DNA of 64,000 nucleotides from UBA7455 sp026713185 (GTDB taxonomy: Bacteria; Pseudomonadota; Gammaproteobacteria; Pseudomonadales; Azotimanducaceae), in NCBI GenBank assembly GCA_963665785.1, contig OY762456.1, forward strand, positions 1,798,001-1,862,000. The letters are read 5' to 3'. The position numbers were made by a program, and so were the translations under genes. The number at the start of each line of letters is the position of its first letter. The stretch's first letter is position 1. This document shows positions 26,091-35,173 of the stretch, piece after piece. The notes under the pieces are model-generated. The model was not told where the DNA came from, ran no database searches, and worked only from the letters and a program-made list of their open reading frames with translations.

Positions 26091-26999
26091 TTAGTCAAAT
26101 GCAGAAAAAATCTCTTCATCCAGTTCTTGATAAAGTTCTGGTCGTTGAGGTTTGATTTGAGGGATGAATTCTGTAATGCCCACTTTCAGAAAATCTCCAA
26201 TGCGATCGATCACAAACTGAGGTGGACCGATCATGGACCAGTCCTTACCATCCCGTAATTTTCTGGCCTTAGCCTCATCGTGGACGATCGAGATCGGAAC
26301 ATGGACTGTTCTCTTGATTTCTGCTGCATCCCGGCCTATCGCATCACAGTGTTTTGCCAATACCTGCGACAAATGCCGTATACGTTCGGGACTGGCGATG
26401 ACATTCATGATGTCTCCGTACATAGCCAATGTCTTTAGCGTACGTTTTTCACCGGTGCCACCAATCATGATGGGAATTTTGGCATTGCTACCGCTTTTAG
26501 GCGCAAAAGCTGCCTGCTTTAATGAGTAATATTGACCACTGAAATCGACCCGTTGTTCCTGGTTGAACAGTAGACTGATCAATTCACAGGCTTCTTCGAG
26601 ACGATCTGAGCGTTCACGCATCGACGGGAAGTTCCATCCATAAGCCTCGTGTTCGCGGATGTTCCAGCCGGCGCCCAATCCCAGTATGACCCGTCCCCTG
26701 GCCACAACATCGATAGTGGCGGCCATCTTGGCGACGAGAGCCGGATTGCGATAGGTATTGCCGGATACCAGAATACCCAGCTTCAGCTTTTTCGTCACCG
26801 CTGCAACTGCGGCCAGCAGTGACCATCCCTCCAGCGTATCGATTAATTCAAAATCGTTTACTTCGTTGGTATGACTCCAGGGCGGAATAAAATGGTCGTA
26901 AGCATAAACACTGGTCCATCGCCCAGCTTCAAGCACTTTGACCACGGCAGAAATTTCGTCCCAGTCTGCGTTTTCGTTTACCAGTTGTACTCCAAACAT
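26091..26999 (-). CDS. LLM class flavin-dependent oxidoreductase
   Basis: 302 aa luciferase-like TIM-barrel oxidoreductase. WTSVYAYDHFIPPW near the N-terminus, KLGILVSGNTYRNPALVAKMAATIDVVARGRVILGLGAGWNIREHEAYG and FPSMRERSDRLEEACELI are the family hallmarks. Members use F420 or FMN. TGGAGGTGTT gives a good ribosome site. It lies 30 bp downstream of the SDR stop on the same strand and so completes a PhyH-SDR-LLM operon, which suggests successive oxidation of one substrate (inference). Confidence 0.9.
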   Translation of the reverse strand: MFGVQLVNENADWDEISAVVKVLEAGRWTSVYAYDHFIPPWSHTNEVNDFELIDTLEGWSLLAAVAAVTKKLKLGILVSGNTYRNPALVAKMAATIDVVARGRVILGLGAGWNIREHEAYGWNFPSMRERSDRLEEACELISLLFNQEQRVDFSGQYYSLKQAAFAPKSGSNAKIPIMIGGTGEKRTLKTLAMYGDIMNVIASPERIRHLSQVLAKHCDAIGRDAAEIKRTVHVPISIVHDEAKARKLRDGKDWSMIGPPQFVIDRIGDFLKVGITEFIPQIKPQRPELYQELDEEIFSAFD

Positions 27000-27029
27000 A
27001 ACACCTCCATCCAGGAATCTGACTGTCGA

Positions 27030-27986
27030 TCAGTCGTATTCAGCTTCTTTACGGTATGGGTATTTCCGGCCTATTACCCGATAGATTAATTCACTGTGTG
27101 GCCGATAAGGTTTGCCACCGTTTAAAATGGCATCCATGCGAACCTCCACCTGCCGCCTGATGTGTCCAGGGTCGTTTTCAGCTTCTGCCAGAATATAAAA
27201 TTCACCTGAACGAATCGCGTCAAAAACCATACTGGCACAGGTCGACGTTGGCATACCCCATGTTTTTAACCGATCGGCCAGCTTCTGATTGGTATTAACT
27301 TTTTTTGATGCCCCACCATATCGTTCCGGACGGTGCTGTTCAGACTTGAAGATATTGGTCGCGACAAGGTTAGGACAAAGTACATGTACTGACACGCGGC
27401 CAAGAACCTCTTGGTAGAGAGCCTCCGACAAGGCCACACAGGCATGTTTAGATACGCCATAGACTCCTTGAGCGGCGCAAAGACCATCCTGGGAAGAGGT
27501 CATCACAACCGATCCCGGCCCCTGCTGTGACATCATCAAAGGAACAAAGACCCGCACGCAGTTGGCTACGCCTTTCACGTTAACCCCCAACACGAAATCC
27601 CAATCGAGGTGACTGGCCGTCAGTACGTTGCCTCCGGCGCCAACACCAGCATTACAACACAGCAACGAAATTGGTTTTACAGGGAAACGTGCAGAAATAG
27701 ACTGAGCGAGCTGTTCTACCTGTTGCTCTGAAGACACATCAACCTGAACACCAAATACCTCTACGCCAGCATGCTTCGCCCGTTGTTGAAGACTCCGCTC
27801 CGCCGTTGTGATTGATTCGAGGTCTATGTCGGCAATGACAGGATGTAAGCCATGATCAATCGCAGTTTCAGCCAGACTGTATCCGATGCCCGAAGCACCA
27901 CCCGTGATGACCGCGATGCCGCCTGCTAACTCAGACAGATCAGGGTGTGCATTATCCTTTGCCGCATGGCGGTTATTTTCTGGCAA
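27030..27986 (-). CDS. Short-chain dehydrogenase/reductase
   Basis: About 318 aa SDR. AVITGGASGIGYSLAETA is the T-G-x-x-x-G-x-G nucleotide motif, CCNAGVGAGG the N-A-G strand, and MTSSQDGLCAAQGVYGVSKHACV contains the catalytic Ser and Y-x-x-x-K. The first in-frame ATG (28085) lies inside the preceding PhyH gene without a ribosome site. A TTG at 27986 has AGGAG 7 bp upstream and begins 25 bp after the PhyH stop, so I prefer it; this start remains uncertain. It is the middle gene of the PhyH-SDR-LLM operon. Confidence 0.85.
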   Translation of the reverse strand: MPENNRHAAKDNAHPDLSELAGGIAVITGGASGIGYSLAETAIDHGLHPVIADIDLESITTAERSLQQRAKHAGVEVFGVQVDVSSEQQVEQLAQSISARFPVKPISLLCCNAGVGAGGNVLTASHLDWDFVLGVNVKGVANCVRVFVPLMMSQQGPGSVVMTSSQDGLCAAQGVYGVSKHACVALSEALYQEVLGRVSVHVLCPNLVATNIFKSEQHRPERYGGASKKVNTNQKLADRLKTWGMPTSTCASMVFDAIRSGEFYILAEAENDPGHIRRQVEVRMDAILNGGKPYRPHSELIYRVIGRKYPYRKEAEYD

Positions 27987-28011
27987 ATCATTGGCTCCTG
28001 AATAAATTGCG

Positions 28012-29208
28012 TCAATAGTTGAGCTCTTGAGAGGATCCCCTTGCGCGCACGCGCCGGGTAAGGTCGGCATCAGTCGTGATCGCATGCTGACCCCGCGGTC
28101 CGTTTATCTCGAACAGCATCAGCTTCTCAAGTTCCAGGAGCTGACGCTCGTTCACATCGTTGATGACATCGCTTTCAAGAAAAGCCTTAAAAGCAGCACT
28201 GGTGTCCATAAACGGCATGATGTAGCCGGGGACAAAGGCTTGAATCATGGCGCCCCTTCTCCTGTTCGTTTGATTGAGTCCTGCGCAATGCCAGGTCCGG
28301 GCATCATACAATACCATTGATCCCGCCGGCGCCTCGATTACCGTTGCTTCTTCTCCGCTGTAGGGTAAACCATGTTTTTTGCGGTGACCTGGCATAACGG
28401 TGTTGTTGGTAACTCCCCATTCAGTATATGGCCTCGCCTCTTCGACATGGCTACCCAGCTTAAACATTGTTGCGCCATTTTCTACTTTGAAATCCGATAC
28501 ACAGGTATTGCACTGCATCCCCAGCACCAGGTTTCCCGAAGCACCGATCCGATCTCCGATACCTCGCAAATAGGGATAATCCGTATGCCATCCCGTGACT
28601 TCTCTTTTACCATCATCGGGTGGTAAGGAGGTGACTGATGGCGGATGTCCCAGACGAATATCACAGTGTTGCATGTACTGCTGAGTCAACCAGAGACTAA
28701 CTGGCTCGATCGTCGCCTGCAATACAGATGCATCCATCGCAATCGGGTGATCTTTTCCTGGTTTGTTGCCTTCATATTCCTCTACACAACCCACCATTTG
28801 AAGCCCGTCGACGATTTCGGCCGAAAGAATACAAGCCAATGAGACGTATCCGTCTTGTCGAAGACTTTTCAGATACTGAGATGGAAGTTTTTCCGGACCC
28901 TGGCCAATGATGAATTCAGCTGCGTCGCCTGTAGTGCCATCCGCTGCGACATCAGTCCCGGATAATCGTAGCTGACATCGGCGGCCAATTTCAGTCAATG
29001 TGGTTTCAAGCTTTAAACCAGTGGCAACATGGCAAAAGCCGCCGTCATCAATATTCCAGATCGCCTGGTCGTCGACATACCCCTGCAGGTGCATCGTCGA
29101 GCCGTCTGCCGACGCTAACCAATCACCGTTCGGTGCGATCAGGTAATTAAACCGGTGCTCAGGTGGCTCGATTTGAAGCACCCGGGGATTACGATCTTTT
29201 TTCGACAT
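28012..29208 (-). CDS. Phytanoyl-CoA dioxygenase (PhyH) family protein
   Basis: 398 aa. VTGWHTDYPYLRG has the H-x-D iron ligands, ENGATMFKLGSHVEEARPY matches the G-A-T-x-F-x-x-G-S-H motif, and YDARTWHCAGLNQTNRRRGAMIQAF the distal His and Arg region. The N-terminal PPEHRFNYLIAPNGDWLASADGS segment parallels PEHHYVLLITDDGSMLGLNNDG in the PhyH protein at 15440-16513, so the two share an extra N-terminal domain. It is the first gene of the PhyH-SDR-LLM operon and is divergent from a peptide-binding protein. Confidence 0.88.
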   Translation of the reverse strand: MSKKDRNPRVLQIEPPEHRFNYLIAPNGDWLASADGSTMHLQGYVDDQAIWNIDDGGFCHVATGLKLETTLTEIGRRCQLRLSGTDVAADGTTGDAAEFIIGQGPEKLPSQYLKSLRQDGYVSLACILSAEIVDGLQMVGCVEEYEGNKPGKDHPIAMDASVLQATIEPVSLWLTQQYMQHCDIRLGHPPSVTSLPPDDGKREVTGWHTDYPYLRGIGDRIGASGNLVLGMQCNTCVSDFKVENGATMFKLGSHVEEARPYTEWGVTNNTVMPGHRKKHGLPYSGEEATVIEAPAGSMVLYDARTWHCAGLNQTNRRRGAMIQAFVPGYIMPFMDTSAAFKAFLESDVINDVNERQLLELEKLMLFEINGPRGQHAITTDADLTRRVRARGSSQELNY

Positions 29209-29686
29209 TACGCTTACTTCTCTTGGTCCTGATGTGTCTGTTTGAGTCTTGTTTTCGTGTTAAAGGTGTTGCATCCTTTGCCGTCAACTGCTGATATTCC
29301 AAGAGCACTCGTCAAGCTTTTTGATAGTAGAATTGATTGAACGCAGACAGACAATTAAATTATTGGCGGAGGAAAGTGTCAAGACCGACTCTTTTTTATG
29401 AGTTGCGTTGATTAACATACGTTTCATTACGATATCACTCTATGTCAGAATATCCCGGCGAAGACACCAGACCAATGATTTCCGTCCTGGGTTGATCAGG
29501 TCCCGTTGGCGTCAACTGAGCGAAGTTTGATAAGCAACTTGTTCCTGTTTAATATCCTGCGTTTTTGGACGTATGCTCTCATCAAACATGACGAACAAAT
29601 TCCAGGTAAGCTGGCCTGTTTGCTCCGCGACAGCGACTGGGCGAGTTTTTGACCCGCTGAAGGTTCCCAGGAATGCGCTCTTGAAT
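29209..29686. other. Divergent intergenic region
   Basis: About 480 bp between the PhyH operon and the family-5 binding protein gene. It must hold both promoters. I see no convincing gene; an in-frame extension of the binding protein back to an ATG at 29573 lacks a signal peptide and is not favoured. The 5' half is AT-rich, but no -35/-10 pair stands out. Confidence 0.5.
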
Positions 29687-31645
29687 ATGAGTCAATCCTT
29701 GAATTCTACTACATTTGGTGTATTGGCAGTGCGGTTCCTCACTTTTCTTTTAATGGTGTTGTCCTGCCATGGTTTTGCTGATGATGAAACCTGGCCACGC
29801 GCCTGGTATGAACCGATGAAAACTGCCAGTGAGGTTGGCATCACGCAATTTTCGCAAAGCCCGGTGCTGGATGCTCACGATTTACCACCTTTAAAAGAAC
29901 GCCTTCCGGATGATCCGGCAGTGGTCGTGCCCATGGCGGAAATTGGCCGGTACGGTGGCACAGCGCGGATTACAACCAATGAGTGGCTGACCTTTCCCAA
30001 CGAGGAACCGGTGCTGACGATCTCAGCGGATATGCGCACGATATTGCCGAATCTTGCGGAATCCTGGGAGGTTAGTCCCGATGGCCGTCGTATCACCCTG
30101 ACGCTTAGAAAAGGTATCAAGTGGTCCGATGGTGTACCGCTGACCAGCGACGACTTTCTATTTGTGTTCAATGATATCCTGCTGAACAAAGAGTATGCAC
30201 CGGTAACCCTGCGAATCATTGAAGACGGTAGGGCGGTAAAGGTTTCAGATCTGATCTTCTACTATGAGTTCGAAGAGCCGAGACCGTTAATTGAGAACTA
30301 TCTGGCTCAGTATGGTAATTTTATGGTGTTCCCGGCTCACTACTTCAGGAACTTTCATCCTGCCTATGTGGACCGTGAAACGCTGGACAGCAAGCTCAGT
30401 AGTATGGGATTTATAACGTGGATGGCGTTCTACTCCGCTCTCCGGCAGCAGCTCGTCGAGGAGAGCTCAGAACCCCCCACACTGTCAGCACACAGGATCG
30501 TGCAACGTACACCGACCGTGGTGCGCTTTGAACGTAATCCATACTATTTTAAAGTTGATCCAACTGGTCAGCAGTTACCGTACATTGATGCCATTGAGTC
30601 CCGGCAAATTGATAACAAGGAAGTGATCGCGGCCATGTCCGCCACTGGCCAGCTTGATTTTTCTGCTTACGAGCTCAAGACCCAGGATATTCCACTGTTG
30701 AAACTGGGCGAGCGCAGCGGTGACATCCGTGTGCTCATCTGGAACCGTTTGCATTCTGCCGATGTTGTTATTCAGCCGAACTACAATTATGACGACGAGC
30801 GGCTGGCATCGTTGTACTGGGAACATGGTTTTCGTGAAGCCCTGTCTATTTCGATCAACCGCGATGAAATGAACGAGATCATCTATTTCGGTCGTGGTAC
30901 ACCTCGCCAGGTTACAGCACACCCGAGCAGCCTTATGTTCGAGCCAGAGTTTGCCACCGCATACACGGAGTACGATCCAGATCGGGCCAACGCCTTGCTT
31001 GATGAACTCGGGCTTGCTGATGTCGATGGTGATGGTCTGCGGGAATATCCCGATGGATCGCAATTGACGATCACACTTGAATTCATGGACTGGGAGACAC
31101 CCAAGGGCATCACCATGGAACTGGTCAGTATGTATTGGCGTGAGATCGGCATTGATCTGCGCTTGAAGATTATCGATCAAAGCCTTCAGTCTGCCCGCGC
31201 CCAGGCCAATGAAATGCAGATGAATGCGTGGCACGCGGACCGGGTGACCGATATCATGCTGCCCATAAGCCCGGGCTGGTGGGCGCCGATAGAAAGCAGT
31301 TGGGACAAAACACTTTGGAACCACTGGGCCCGCTGGCACCTGACGGATGGTCGGCTGGGCACAGAGCCTCCAGCCGTAATGCGTGAGCTGCAGCGCTGGG
31401 CAGACGTGATGTACACCACCGTCGATCCAGCGCATCGGATCGAAGTCGGTAAAAAGCTCCTCGCCAGTAGCGCCAGGAATATCTGGACTATTGGTACTAT
31501 CGGGCTTGCCCCGCAGCCCGTGGTGATAGCACGCAACCTTCGCGGTGTCCCGGAGCATGGGATTTGGGGCTGGGATAACCGCTGGACCCTGTCCTATCAC
31601 CCTGCAACCTGGTACTTCGACATCCGTGGTGACCATGATGAATAA
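29687..31645 (+). CDS. ABC transporter family-5 substrate-binding protein
   Basis: About 652 aa periplasmic peptide/opine/nickel-type binding protein. Starting at the ATG at 29687 gives a clear signal peptide (RFLTFLLMVLSCHGFADDE). The body shows LAESWEVSPDGRRITLTLRKGIKWSDGVPLTSDDFLF, the standard SBP_bac_5 signature, and later FREALSISINRDEMNEIIYFGRG and DPDRANALLDELGLADVDGDGLREYPDG. It is longer than the usual 500-550 aa. No permease or ATPase genes accompany it, so it must work with proteins encoded elsewhere. An IS4-like element lies 190 bp downstream. Confidence 0.9.
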   Translation: MSQSLNSTTFGVLAVRFLTFLLMVLSCHGFADDETWPRAWYEPMKTASEVGITQFSQSPVLDAHDLPPLKERLPDDPAVVVPMAEIGRYGGTARITTNEWLTFPNEEPVLTISADMRTILPNLAESWEVSPDGRRITLTLRKGIKWSDGVPLTSDDFLFVFNDILLNKEYAPVTLRIIEDGRAVKVSDLIFYYEFEEPRPLIENYLAQYGNFMVFPAHYFRNFHPAYVDRETLDSKLSSMGFITWMAFYSALRQQLVEESSEPPTLSAHRIVQRTPTVVRFERNPYYFKVDPTGQQLPYIDAIESRQIDNKEVIAAMSATGQLDFSAYELKTQDIPLLKLGERSGDIRVLIWNRLHSADVVIQPNYNYDDERLASLYWEHGFREALSISINRDEMNEIIYFGRGTPRQVTAHPSSLMFEPEFATAYTEYDPDRANALLDELGLADVDGDGLREYPDGSQLTITLEFMDWETPKGITMELVSMYWREIGIDLRLKIIDQSLQSARAQANEMQMNAWHADRVTDIMLPISPGWWAPIESSWDKTLWNHWARWHLTDGRLGTEPPAVMRELQRWADVMYTTVDPAHRIEVGKKLLASSARNIWTIGTIGLAPQPVVIARNLRGVPEHGIWGWDNRWTLSYHPATWYFDIRGDHDE

Positions 31646-31837
31646 TCGGATTCCCGAAGCAAGTGGCCATTCCACAGGGTGCACCAGAATCGTGCCAGAA
31701 TTATGGTTTTGAAGGCGCAATCTCACTGAATGACCTGGTGATTTAAGGCGCGTACTCAACGTTGTCGACTGGCAACCGATCGCAAGTCTGGCTATCTGGA
31801 TAAAGCCCGATCTCAAATTGACAAATAAAAAAACTAT

Positions 31838-33473
31838 CAGCAATTCCCGCCAACCCACGCTACCGGCTAAAAATGAGGGTTGTAACGGGTTTCAAAAAAA
31901 GTTTTTCGTAGACTTGTCATGCAAAATTAGTAGTATGGCAGTGTCTTTTAAAGTGATAGGTCCTTAAATATGGCTAATCTCTTTTCTCGCAAGACTCTAA
32001 GCGCACCGGGATTACTCCGTGAACTGCGTTCCTGCTTCGACCGTATCGAGGATAACATTACCCCGCGGGGGCTGACCCTGACGGACTGCCTGATGTCCGG
32101 GCTGGCGGTTTTCGGCCTGAAGTATGCGTCGCTGCTGCGCTTCGACCAGGACACCCGAGGCAACACGATGATTCGGTCGAACCTGAAGAGTTTATACGGG
32201 GTCAAGCGAGCGCCATCTGATACGGCGTTGCGGGAACGTCTGGACCCGGTGGACCCACAGGTTCTACGACCGGCGTTCAAGCGGTTGTTCAGTGTGCTAC
32301 AGCGAGGCAAGGGTCTGGAGGGCTTCACCTATCTGGACGCTCATTACCTGTTGTCGGTTGACGGCACGGGGTATTTTTCGTCGTCGACGGTGCATTGCGC
32401 GAACTGCTGCGAGAAGCATCATAGGGACGGTCGGACCACCTATTACCACCAGATATTAGGCGCGGTGCTGGTGCATCCAGAGCAGCGGGAGGTATTTCCG
32501 CTGGCGCCGGAGCCGATCGTCAAGGAGGACGGCGCGAAGAAGAATGACTGTGAGCGTAACGCAGCGAAGCGATTGCTGCGGGATGTGCGCCGGGAGCATC
32601 CGCATTTGAAGCTTCTGGTGGTGGAGGATGCGCTGGCCTCGAACGGGCCGCACATCGAGTTGCTCAAGACATTGGACATGCGTTTCGTGCTCGGCGTGAA
32701 GCCTGGTGACCACAAGCATCTATTCGAGTGGGTGGATACGACAGCGGCGCTGCAGCAGAGTGCGGTGCAGACCGTCGCGTGGACCGACGGGCAGGATGTG
32801 CGGCATGACTTCCGTTACTGCAACGGGGTACCGCTGAACGACGCCAATTTCGAGTTGGAGGTCAATTTCCTGGAATACTGGGAGCGGCGTCACAACGGCA
32901 AGGAACAACACTTCTCATGGGTCACGGACCTGCCCATTGAGGCCTCGAACGTCATGCAGTTGATGCGCGCGGGGCGCGCGCGGTGGCGCATCGAGAACGA
33001 GACTTTCAATACCCTGAAGAACCAAGGCTACTGCTTCGAGCACAACTTTGGCCACGGCGACCAGCATTTATCGACGGTGTTCGCGCACCTGATGATGCTG
33101 GCCTTTCTGATCGATCAGATTCAGCAGCGCTGCTGCCGCTTGTTCCGGGCTGCCCAAGCGAAGGCCGGGCGCGCCCGGTACTTCTGGGAGCAACTGCGGG
33201 CGATGTTTCTGGAGTTTGTGCTGCCAGACTGGGAGACGCTGTACCGATCGCTGGCCTTCGGCCACCGGAGGCAGGTTCCGATCCCCCTGGACCCCGGCTG
33301 AACGCGCGCTGTGGCCGGGTGTGCGACGAGCCGATTTTTCAGGGAAACAGTAGCCACATGAAATGTCCGGGACTAAGCCGAAGGGGTTGCGTACTCTACT
33401 GGTAGCCTGGCCAGCCTTATCGTATGTTGGACTGGTGGCTGTAGGGAGCAGATCGAGTTAGCGGGAATTGCTG
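31838..33473 (+). mobile_element. IS4-like insertion sequence
   Basis: A complete element of 1636 bp. Both ends begin CAGCAATTCCCGC(C/T)AAC when read inward. The 9 bp AAAAACTAT is present on both sides (31829-31837 and 33474-33482), a target duplication. It holds a single transposase gene. It landed between the binding protein gene and a tetR, with the right target repeat ending 1 bp before the tetR operator palindrome. Confidence 0.92.
31970..33301 (+). CDS. IS4-superfamily DDE transposase
   Basis: 443 aa. D131 in YLLSVDGTGYF, D220 in LLVVEDALASNGPH and E342 in RARWRIENETFNTLKNQGY fit a DDE triad; the last resembles the Y/W-R-I-E...K signature of IS4-type transposases. A Cys/His cluster (HCANCCEKHHRDG) follows the first Asp. 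The exact IS family is uncertain (IS4 or an ISNCY group). The gene is intact, so the element may still be active. Confidence 0.88.
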   Translation: MANLFSRKTLSAPGLLRELRSCFDRIEDNITPRGLTLTDCLMSGLAVFGLKYASLLRFDQDTRGNTMIRSNLKSLYGVKRAPSDTALRERLDPVDPQVLRPAFKRLFSVLQRGKGLEGFTYLDAHYLLSVDGTGYFSSSTVHCANCCEKHHRDGRTTYYHQILGAVLVHPEQREVFPLAPEPIVKEDGAKKNDCERNAAKRLLRDVRREHPHLKLLVVEDALASNGPHIELLKTLDMRFVLGVKPGDHKHLFEWVDTTAALQQSAVQTVAWTDGQDVRHDFRYCNGVPLNDANFELEVNFLEYWERRHNGKEQHFSWVTDLPIEASNVMQLMRAGRARWRIENETFNTLKNQGYCFEHNFGHGDQHLSTVFAHLMMLAFLIDQIQQRCCRLFRAAQAKAGRARYFWEQLRAMFLEFVLPDWETLYRSLAFGHRRQVPIPLDPG

Positions 33474-33483
33474 AAAAACTATT

Positions 33484-33520
33484 GAGATAGTTGACTATCT
33501 CTATATAAAAGTCTTATAAC
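33484..33520 (+). promoter_or_regulatory. tetR promoter with overlapping operator palindrome
   Basis: TTGACT (33491-33496) and TATAAC (33515-33520) spaced by 18 bp form a good sigma-70 promoter. The -35 is embedded in a perfect inverted repeat GAGATAG-TTGA-CTATCTC (33484-33501). This is the expected place for autorepression by the TetR protein encoded downstream. The core ATAG-N4-CTAT matches sites at 1907 and 43956. Confidence 0.6.
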
Positions 33521-33593
33521 AGTTATGGAACTGAGCCTTCAGTAATTAATGAGTTGGAATCAGGGAATCATAGTCTGAAGGGCAACATCATTA

Positions 33594-33682
33594 TTGACAA
33601 TCAATTACCCTAAAGAAATCGCAAGAAACAAATCAATTTGACAATCAAATACCCTAAAAGAAAACGCAAGAAACAAATCAAT
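33594..33682. repeat. Imperfect tandem duplication across the tetR start
   Basis: Two adjacent copies, 33594-33637 (44 bp) and 33638-33682 (45 bp), each begin TTGACAATCA and end CGCAAGAAACAAATCAAT, with one inserted A and a few substitutions. The second copy supplies the TTG start and first 15 codons of the tetR gene. The first copy opens with the same TTG but runs into TGA after 15 codons. Confidence 0.85.
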
Positions 33683-34273
33683 CGTGAACGGCTCATTGAA
33701 TCAGCAAGAAGTCTTTTCTCGATTCATGGTTATCAGGACACCACACTGGATGATGTCGCGACCAAAGCCGGTTTGCATGTGCAGACCCTGTATCGTCACT
33801 TTAAAAACAAGGATGATCTCGCCATTGAGGCGGCGAAATTTGTCATAGAACAATGTAGGGAACGCTTCGAAGCAGCCCCCAGGGATCAATCAACTTTTCA
33901 GATTTGGCGTGGCTTCATAAGTCGCGCAGTAATTGGGTTGGCGCCTCTTGGTTGGGAGCATAAAAGACTGCAACTACATTCGGCATCGTCGATGATGAAT
34001 AACAATTTTCTCCTGATTGTCTATTCTGGCTTTGAAGATATCCTGACAGAATATCTGGCGATAGATTTTCAACTGGACCCAAAACATGATCATTTACCCA
34101 GATTGATTGCGTCCCTGTTATGGAGTGGTAACGAGGCTGCCCTGAAGCGTTGCGCAGGTCTGGATACAGATATGGATGTCCTGAACGATGATGAGGCCGT
34201 CCTGGCGGCAAGCCTTAAAGTCATTGACGACGTAGAAAATATTTTCAAAGGTTACATCAAGAGGCCACTCTAA
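33638..34273 (+). CDS. TetR family transcriptional regulator
   Basis: 211 aa. The N-terminal helix-turn-helix reads ARSLFSIHGYQDTTLDDVATKAGLHVQTLYRHFKNKDDL (about residues 24-62), and the rest is a ligand-binding helical domain. The start is TTG at 33638 inside a tandem duplication; no in-frame ATG exists near the HTH, and no strong ribosome site is seen. The recognition helix HVQTLYRHF is identical to that of the tetR gene at 43244-43912. It probably represses itself through the palindrome at 33484 and may bind the similar sites elsewhere in the window. Confidence 0.88.
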   Translation: MTIKYPKRKRKKQINRERLIESARSLFSIHGYQDTTLDDVATKAGLHVQTLYRHFKNKDDLAIEAAKFVIEQCRERFEAAPRDQSTFQIWRGFISRAVIGLAPLGWEHKRLQLHSASSMMNNNFLLIVYSGFEDILTEYLAIDFQLDPKHDHLPRLIASLLWSGNEAALKRCAGLDTDMDVLNDDEAVLAASLKVIDDVENIFKGYIKRPL

Positions 34274-34451
34274 TCGCGAGCAACACGCAAAGAATCCCCA
34301 ATTACATTCTTTCGTTCCGAGTATTGCCTGGCAAGTCACATTCCGCACATCCCTTCGATCAGAAAACCATGGATTAATCAGCTATTTCGCACAACCTGAC
34401 GCATTTCACCACGATATGCTGGTATAAGTAGTTTTCACATGAGCCTTATGA

Positions 34452-34474
34452 GTGTACACTTTAAAGTGACACTT
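34452..34474 (+). promoter_or_regulatory. Palindromic operator of the second vapBC pair
   Basis: CACTTTAAAGTG (34457-34468) is a perfect 12 bp palindrome, flanked by AGTGT on the left and ACACT on the right with a single extra base, and overlaps GTGTACAC. It lies 28 bp before the antitoxin GTG start, where autoregulatory sites of such pairs lie. No other feature is recognised in 34274-34451. Confidence 0.5.
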
Positions 34475-34496
34475 AGTCTGAAAGGAGAGTGGTATA

Positions 34497-34745
34497 GTGA
34501 AGGTTAGTACGAAGGAACTGCGCACACGTGCGCGTGAGATTCTTGATTGTGCGGATCGTGGTGAGCCGGTGACCATTACCTATCGTGGAAAATCGAGAGC
34601 GCGACTGTCGAGAATTGAAGAACCGGACATAAAGAATCCGTCAACTTTCCCCGTATTCGGAATCTGGGCAGACCGTGAAAATGTAGAAGACGTTGCATCC
34701 TACGTCCGGAACATACGTCAGGTTCGCGATGCTGATCGACACTGA
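34497..34745 (+). CDS. Phd/YefM-type antitoxin
   Basis: 82 aa. MKVSTKELRTRAREILDCADRGEPVTITYRGKSRARLSRIEE is a Phd/YefM fold with the conserved R-G-E-P-V-T-I-T-Y-R-G-K turn; the tail would contact the toxin. The start is GTG with AAAGGAGAG about 8 bp upstream. It overlaps the toxin gene by 17 bp, so the two are translated together. Confidence 0.85.
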   Translation: MKVSTKELRTRAREILDCADRGEPVTITYRGKSRARLSRIEEPDIKNPSTFPVFGIWADRENVEDVASYVRNIRQVRDADRH

Positions 34746-35106
34746 TGTACTCATTTGGCTATTTCGAGGTCGGGCCTCAGCTCACAATGCCATTGAGCAA
34801 CTCGATTCAGTCCAACTATCTGCAGTCACCTACATGGAAATGGTCCAGGGTATGCGTAACAATGAAGAATTCCGGCTGTTCCGCAAAACTATCCACGATC
34901 ATCAATGGAAAATTATTCCGCTGAACGAAAACATCAGCCATCGAGCAAGCGTTTACATTGAGAATTACGCGCTGTCTCATGGTCTGACCATGGCGGACTC
35001 GCTCATCGCCGCAAGCGCGATAGAATCCGGGTTACCGCTGATGTCGGCCAATGTGAGGCATTATCGTGTAATCACTGAGCTGACATTGTCAACATACCGA
35101 CCGTGA
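34729..35106 (+). CDS. VapC-like PIN domain toxin
   Basis: 125 aa. MLIDTDVLIWLFRG has the first catalytic Asp, SAVTYMEMVQGMRN the conserved Glu, and MADSLIAASAIESGLPLMSANVRHY the remaining acidic residues of a PIN ribonuclease. The ATG at 34729 is chosen because PIN homology begins there; an earlier in-frame ATG only reads through the antitoxin gene. This pair differs clearly in sequence from the one at 16838-17451. Confidence 0.9.
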   Translation: MLIDTDVLIWLFRGRASAHNAIEQLDSVQLSAVTYMEMVQGMRNNEEFRLFRKTIHDHQWKIIPLNENISHRASVYIENYALSHGLTMADSLIAASAIESGLPLMSANVRHYRVITELTLSTYRP

Positions 35107-35173
35107 CTTACCGTGACGCGACCTTCAATCTGCCCAGGAGCTCTTGGCGTATTTCCAGACGAGTGCCACATCA

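Noticed and set aside
30575..31858. Long antisense open frame (over 420 codons) opposite the binding protein gene
   Set aside because: It runs through both the binding-protein gene and the left end of the IS, has no ribosome site or family, and is a shadow of the codon bias on the plus strand.
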